From: Capitella teleta
Lineage: Eukaryota > Annelida > Polychaeta > Capitellidae
Reading direction: 5' to 3'
Assembly (NCBI GenBank): GCA_000328365.1
Contig: KB309137.1
Span: forward strand, 276,097-340,096
DNA length: 64,000 bases
Below are positions 57,627-64,000 of the stretch, piece after piece (within the stretch, counting starts at the first letter, position 1; every line of letters starts with the position of its first letter). Position numbers and translations under genes: made by a program. The notes beneath the pieces are model-generated. The model had not been told where the DNA came from. It ran no database searches and saw only the letters and a program-made list of their open reading frames with translations.

Positions 57627-60600
57627 AGAGGAACACAAAGGTTTGTACTGAAAGATTGACATTTGATTTTTATGGTTTTGTGTCAATGAGTACTGTTTTA
57701 AATGCCACATACCGCTGTCTATTGGAAAAATAATGAGGACGCTCTCAGCGGAGGAAGTTAAGTGACTTTGTTTAAGACTTGAGTATAATTTCCTCCTGAG
57801 GCCAGAATAAACGACGGAGCTAAAAGGGAAAGATGGTAGACGATGAATCGCTGCCAGTGGACAGAGACAAACAAATTGAGTTAAACCTGGAGAAAAAGTG
57901 GGCTAGTAGAGGCTGCCACAGGGCCTGTCTCCTGCAAAGATATACGGGGTATTTAACCTTTGTAATACAAGCGGTACAACCACCCATAGCCTTTATTTGG
58001 ACATTAGGAATGTCGGCGCCCCATTCACCAGCATATTAAGAGAAAGATTTACCAAAGCATCGCTGCAGACGGCGGCCACAAAAGCCACAGCGTGGAACAT
58101 TGGACACGTCCATCCTCCGAGAAGGGAGAGGGGCGGTTATACCGATCATGACGGCCTTTGTTTCCGATAATAATCGAGAAGAACTGAGCCATTGGATGTG
58201 GATGGAGGGAGGCTGCGATGGCGTAATTTAATGCTTATTCGCCTCTGCTGAATGAATTCCGATGGCGATCGGTGTATTCAGAGTATATTGAGTTATCTTC
58301 GCACTTCGTTGCACTCTCACAGATATTTCACTTATCGCAGACAAATCGGAATTCATCGCTGGTGAGTGAACACTGAACACTCAAACCAAATCAAAGATCA
58401 GGCTGTGGGTGCGAGTTTTATGACATAGTAAACTATCAAAAGGCACCAAAGATAAATACTAGCGTCGCAGAAGTGGAAATATAGATGCTTTGAAGATTGA
58501 TATCCCGAGGAATCTAATACGCCCGTATACGCCTGGTGATCGAATATCATTGTGTGTTTGCAACCCCCATGAGAGCATCGACCCGCCGGGACACCTGTGA
58601 GGCAACTAGATTAGCTACGCGTATTTGTATGTCTCCACGGTGCTCACCGTATGTCCTTTGTTGACATCCACTCAGAATATCATTGGTCCTTTAATTACAT
58701 TAGTTTCTCGAGTACGAATGGGTCGGCTATATTATTAAATGAAATAGACAAATAGAAGCCTGCCATCCCATGCAGTTGTTCTGCGGAATAAATGGAGTGT
58801 AGAACGAAGGACACTGCAGAGGCATGGACGTTTACCCTGTTTGGTTATTACATGGCCACAGGGGATATTTGGTCATTTCGCTCCCAGATTAGGCTCGTAA
58901 GATTCAAGGTACGCAGCATTAATGGCTCCAATGGAGACTTTATTTGGTCATTGGACAGGCAAAGCTGAATTTGCCCGATGCGACATTGGGTTAGGTGAAA
59001 GTATTGGTCAGTAATGACCACACGAACGCCATAGTGGATGAGACACACGGCCACAGAAGAAGGATCTAAACGGCAGCTGACAGAAGAAGGAGCCGCAATT
59101 GAAAGCACTATGAGCTGTATATTATCATCATTACAATAGGAATATCTCTCTTTTCCTGGACACATCACCATCGGGGGACATTGTGGCCATGCAGATGCAT
59201 GAAAGTAAGCGAATAGCGTGCGATAAACAACCCCATAAAACATGGAGCTTCCGCGAAAAGAGGCTTCTAGAAACATTTCACAATCCCACAGAAGAAAGCG
59301 AGACGAAGGCTGGATATTTCAAGGCCCGAGAGAATCGCGGGGCTTCCATATGACAAGGTTTTTGGGCCTCCTCCAAATTTGCCCCGAGAGATCCCAGCAT
59401 CGGCAGAAGCTCCCCCTCGCGGCTCACGCGCTGAGGATCTCTGCAATTGGGGATTGTCGGTCTTTTTCGCGAAGGCCGTCTGCTCAGAGAAAAACATATC
59501 TGTCATGGGTTCTCCACAAGAGACATAGTGACTTGATATGCTATGAGGCAATACCATTGCTGAACCGACCAATTCCGTATTGTGAAAGGGTGAATGAGGG
59601 CGTTCTTGAGTACGGATCAAAAGCTTTGGCCAGGAGCAGAGCGTTGTGAACTTGTGGTGAAATTGGTGCTGATCCTGAGCTCATTATAGCCAGCATGCGT
59701 GATGGAATGGCTCGCACAGAGACAGTCTACATTTGCAGTTGACAAAGCACGAAGCAACTGATAGGGTATCTTTCATTAGTTGAGGGTCCCTGCGATTAGG
59801 GAAGCCTCATTCAGCACTCAAACAACACGCAGAGAGCTCTGTTTGAGGGTGCGGGAAGATATGCGGCCAGAGAAATCACATCATTACCAGGAAGGTGGCA
59901 ATGGCAGGGATTATCTTCATTTTAGGGTCTGTAACTGGAGAGCCTTGAGGAACAAATAGCACATTGAGGTTTGTGGAGAAACTGGAGATCCAGCAAGTGA
60001 TGTTGATGATAAAGTGAACTAGGCAATCGCAGTCGGGTTGATTCAAGGTTAGGCGAGAACTGATATCATAAATTGTTCTCACGAGACACAGATGTAATGA
60101 GAAAAAAACAGAGAGCAAGATTTCATCGGACGAAAAGGGGAAAGGTCCGCGATGATATGCAATACATTACTCGCCTTCTTCGTGTCGTTGCTCGTCATTA
60201 TCTGATAGCAGCAAAAATAACCCCACGAATATACAGTGAGAACTATTTCTAGAGAAGGTGGGTTATTTCGAGGAGGGAGGGTGGATTATTCTATGGGAGG
60301 TCATCTAATACGAAATGCAAACTATGTAAATACATGGATTTACTCATTCAGGTGTCGGTTGCTTTGATGAAAATAGAGTGTAGTGCTGAGGACAAGGAAC
60401 GATGATTGATGCAAGTGTAATGTCCAGAAGGTGTTGCATTACCTGTCCAAAGATCTTAATGGCCGATAGGCATGTCATTATGCATGAATAATTATCGATA
60501 TGCAAACGCATGAAGAGCACAATCGATCGGAAGAGGAGATGACATGCAGATGAAACGCCAACACTGAAGGCAAGCAGAAGAACTTCCTCAGATAATCCAT

Positions 60601-63600
60601 CATAATCCAATCCGGTGCCCCCAGCCCCCCTTTCCGATTGTCTCAAGAGTTCGTTGCAGCGTCTTGGGACCGAAGAGAAGAGAATCAATACAGCTAGAAC
60701 TCCTACAACACTTGTCTTCAGTGAGTTATATTTGGGGAGAAGTGACAAAATGAGCTTTATTTAGTTTGCAAGTGATACATGCAGAGGCTCTGGTGGAGCT
60801 ATGAGGACATCTGATGGCAAGAGACAGAGACGAATGGCCAGCGTAGCAATAAGCCCCACAATCTTGTCTTTATGCTATTTCACGTCTCATAAAGCAGGCG
60901 TGCCAGGACGTTTGGCTTCATTAGGCATCGGGCTGTGATCAGTTCCTTGGCTGATATCTTGGACGTGCAGGCTATCTAGAGCGATGTCGTCCCTTCAGAG
61001 AGTGAAGTCGTCAGATTACAAGGTGAGGCAGGGCGATGGATGTCCACATCAGACTCTGATTATTCACACTTTGAAGGATGAGGTTCCTTGGTCCTTCTGG
61101 AGTTTCGTAGAAGCTTCGAATCCACGGAAGCGACATGGAATCGCTCCATCAGATGATCCATCATAATTGCAAACCACCGGTAACCCCTTCAGCACCAATT
61201 GTGCGTCCGATTGATCAGTGGAGGTCCAGTGTGTCCACCTCACTTCTGGACTACACTGCATCTCTAGTCGGTCAAGCCTCTCTGGTGACTCCGATTAGAG
61301 AAAGGGGCAATGTGCGAGTTGGGATATTGATTCGCTAATCGGTTAATAACGGGAGCATTGTCGTGGATACGGCAAGGAGGCGGTCGTTTTATAAACCCTC
61401 GGAAATAGGACAAGATTGGCGTGCCTTTGGCGTTGGCCAATTGATCCGAACGAAGGGCGAATGGTGCCCCATCATGGACAGTCCTTGGTCGTGAATCCTG
61501 CTCTAAACGCATAATCTGACCCACAAATCCAACCAATTTATGGAAACAATTCCTCAAAAGCTGATAATATCGCTGGAAAAAAGCCACCCCTGTGTTATAG
61601 CTATACAGCGTGGGATATCACGACCCAATGCGCGACCAATACTACATCGTACACACGCACACACTTTGGTCCTCTACAAGACACAAGCATCTTGTGTGCA
61701 CGCATCGGTAGCTTGTCACTAGTAAGTCCCGCGGGGACTTTACGTCAAACAATAGAATGCGTCGTCTGTGGATACATTATTCATGTAAGTATGCATTCCG
61801 TTTTGCACTTGAAGTCTCGAGAGCAAGCAGCAGCCAGCAGCAGAAGGAGCAGCAGCAGCATCCCATGCGCCCGCTTCAATTTATGAAAGAACACCGCGAT
61901 GATCCATTGCGAAGAACGCATTGTTCGCGGAATACCATGACCCATGTTGTCCCATTCGCAATGCTGCCTTTGACAAATATCGCCGCTGAGTGCGGTATGA
62001 GTGCATTGGTACTTTTGCCACCAGCCATAACCTCTGTTTTGTAATGGGGTGTCACCCTGGGTACTTACTTTAGTACCGAAAGAATCCACGTGGACGTGAA
62101 AACACCTCTGAATCGACATTATGGGAACAGGTTTGAGATATAATTCGCATTGATTAGAGAGGTGAACATGTGTACGAGGAAGGGTGCCTTGTGTGATCAG
62201 CTGCGTACAAATACTCTAAATAATGATGAAAGGTAAATTGATTCAGTCACCATTCACAGAAAAACATGAAAGAAATGAGTTTATTGTGCAGATTGACGGC
62301 GCCCTTCCTCTGTTTATTGATCAAAATCTGCTAGTCGGGTATTGTTATTATAAATATATAGGTTAAGGTATAGGAAGAAAGCAGACCTTGATCAGGAAAA
62401 TATGTGGATCAAAATGACACTCACCTTTGTGTGGACTGAAACAAGGAGGGGGAGGAAGGTGGGGGTGGATACATACGCTGCCTTTCACTGGTCACCCCAT
62501 CTACTTTCTACTTCGTGATAGTATCATTTTAATTAAGTGACAATAATTAGTTGATGCGATTTATAACTTATAACGGTATGACAATTCTGTATGATGAAGT
62601 ATGATAAACCTATTAAAAACATGTATGTAAGTAAACGGGGTGCTAAGTGAAAAGACATGCAGCTTCGAATGAATTGGGGAATACCAAGGGAATTTCAGGC
62701 CACGTTAGATTAAAACATTTTTGTGTGTACAATGTTCTGTTTAAAGTGACAGTAAACCAATTCTAAAGCTTCAGAGGTTTTTTCGCTGACCAAAAAAGGT
62801 TTACTTTCATCAGAACATTGTGGTGTGGCACAGCTTGGCATTGGTAGTCGGCGTGCATTTGCAGGCAGCTAGTGATGTTGATAGCGGGGATGCTCTCAGG
62901 CCTGATTGTAAACCCAATTGGAAGCATCGTGCAAAGAGCATTCTCATTTAACATCAGGCGTCTTCGTTATCAACAAAGCCCGAGGCAATCTCGTTACGCT
63001 GTACGCCGCTTCCATCGGACACCAGCCGCCTTCAATCGGCTCAAGGTTGTAATGGTTCCTTAGGCAGGATTGAAACCGCTTCTTCGAGGACATTTTCTAT
63101 TCCACACTTAACAAAAACGGAGATCCTGTTGCGCTCCGGAAGTCATGCAGCGCTGGCATAGATAGCCCCTTCGGCCGGCGAACTCCCGCAGCCTGTGAAT
63201 CGCAGGATATCACCAATGATCGAGGTGCCGTACGTATAGGCCATGCCGTCCTGCTTTCTGTATTGGGTATATTTGCTTTCTGTGTTATTATTGTTGGAGT
63301 GAAGTAAGACGAACTAATGTGTATCATGTCTCACTCGCACGCGTCCCAAAACCTATGACTATCTTTCTATTGTCTTTGCTAATGCCGGAGAGACACTCAG
63401 AGCCATGTTGCATGGGCCAAGTCGGGTTCTCCCCGTTTTAGAACGTGGCCTTTTCTTCCAACTGCGAGGTTTTCTTTGGACGCAAGAAATATTGTACATA
63501 AACTCAGTGGGTCTCTTGTACATCTATACACAGATAATTAATTATCTCCCGGGTTCATATAGCACTGCGTAATGAAATCACATAATACCTAATTTGAAAT

Positions 63601-64000
63601 GTTGAATTCTACCAAGACATATTAATATGCTTGGGTTTGGCTGCAATTATTACGAGACTACCAATGCCAGCGTGACAACAATGAACTCTAATTGTAAGCA
63701 ACATGTTGTGTATAGAGAACGTATGTTAATTAAACAGCGGATGAGGATGCGATGCAGCTTGGTTACCTCGACCGTAACTCACTGCAACAGCACCGACCAG
63801 GATCAGGAAACATTCGACGCTCTCTCAATCTTCCGAGTCAGTGATGCAACACAGAGCAAGTGCGGTTCCCAGAACGCTAGGCCATATGAAATGGACCTTG
63901 GCATCCATATAGAGTGTAAAAATCCCACCAGGCGCTTTTATTCACCACAAACACACGGTGTGCATGCAAGCATCGTTAATCCAGTGCTGTGTGGTATCCG
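57624..64000. other. No firmly recognised gene
   Basis: ORFs of 60-142 codons occur on both strands (58848-59276, 59242-59649, 60344-60748) without known domains. A CAG/GCA-rich stretch lies at 61824-61862. A possible 11-base exon lies at 62425-62435 on the minus strand. Confidence 0.5.

Noticed and set aside
62763-62954. Short minus-strand ORF with spaced cysteines resembling a secreted cystine-knot or IL-17 fragment
   Set aside because: The cysteine spacing fits none of these families, and no acceptor precedes the frame.

Overview
The window looks like nuclear DNA of an invertebrate animal, probably bilaterian. Three things point there: a spliced gene for a secreted two-CUB protein, introns from 57 bases to 3.7 kb, and scattered remains of a LINE, a tRNA-derived SINE and a Tc1/mariner-like DNA element. 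Microsatellites such as (ATT)n, (TAAA)n and (GTTT)n are common. I see no bacterial, plasmid or phage gene organisation, no rRNA, no intact tRNA, no CRISPR array, and no convincing retroviral, LTR or Polinton remains. Species cannot be named from what is visible.

The one gene I can support well lies on the minus strand between 22185 and 12938. Six exons join with matching phases into about 342 residues: signal peptide, CUB domain 1, CUB domain 2 and a proline-rich, then acidic linker. The layout and sequence resemble the SOL-1 (suppressor of lurcher) and Neto group of CUB proteins, which act as auxiliary subunits of ionotropic glutamate receptors. The family name is recalled by eye, not searched. 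The 3' part of the gene (a further CUB or LDLa domain, a membrane segment, a stop) was not found. Lower down on the same strand, 3404-3308 encodes a separate likely signal peptide ending at a good splice donor, with a TATA-like site upstream; this may start a second secreted-protein gene that continues leftward or out of the window.

Layout from left to right. 1-3300: no recognised gene. 3308-3520: candidate signal-peptide exon and promoter. 3766-4270: a 28-base perfect palindromic microsatellite and a tRNA-headed SINE. 7308-8890: a 1,583-base element with inverted ends of about 115-135 bases, TA target sites and no transposase. 8893-12937: nothing recognised. 12938-22185: the CUB gene. 22186-37460: a long stretch without a recognised gene, with small tandem repeats. 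37462-38373: simple-repeat arrays and a 5'-truncated LINE 3' end. 38374-64000: mostly unrecognised non-coding sequence with weak ORFs, poly-T and poly-A tracts, a strong G-quadruplex motif near 49790, and several candidate but unproven exons on the minus strand.

Most of the window (about 97 percent) is therefore intron or intergenic. Short sites resembling octamer (ATGCAAAT) and a recurring CATAACGCAC motif seem over-represented. They may be regulatory, but I could not compute significance.
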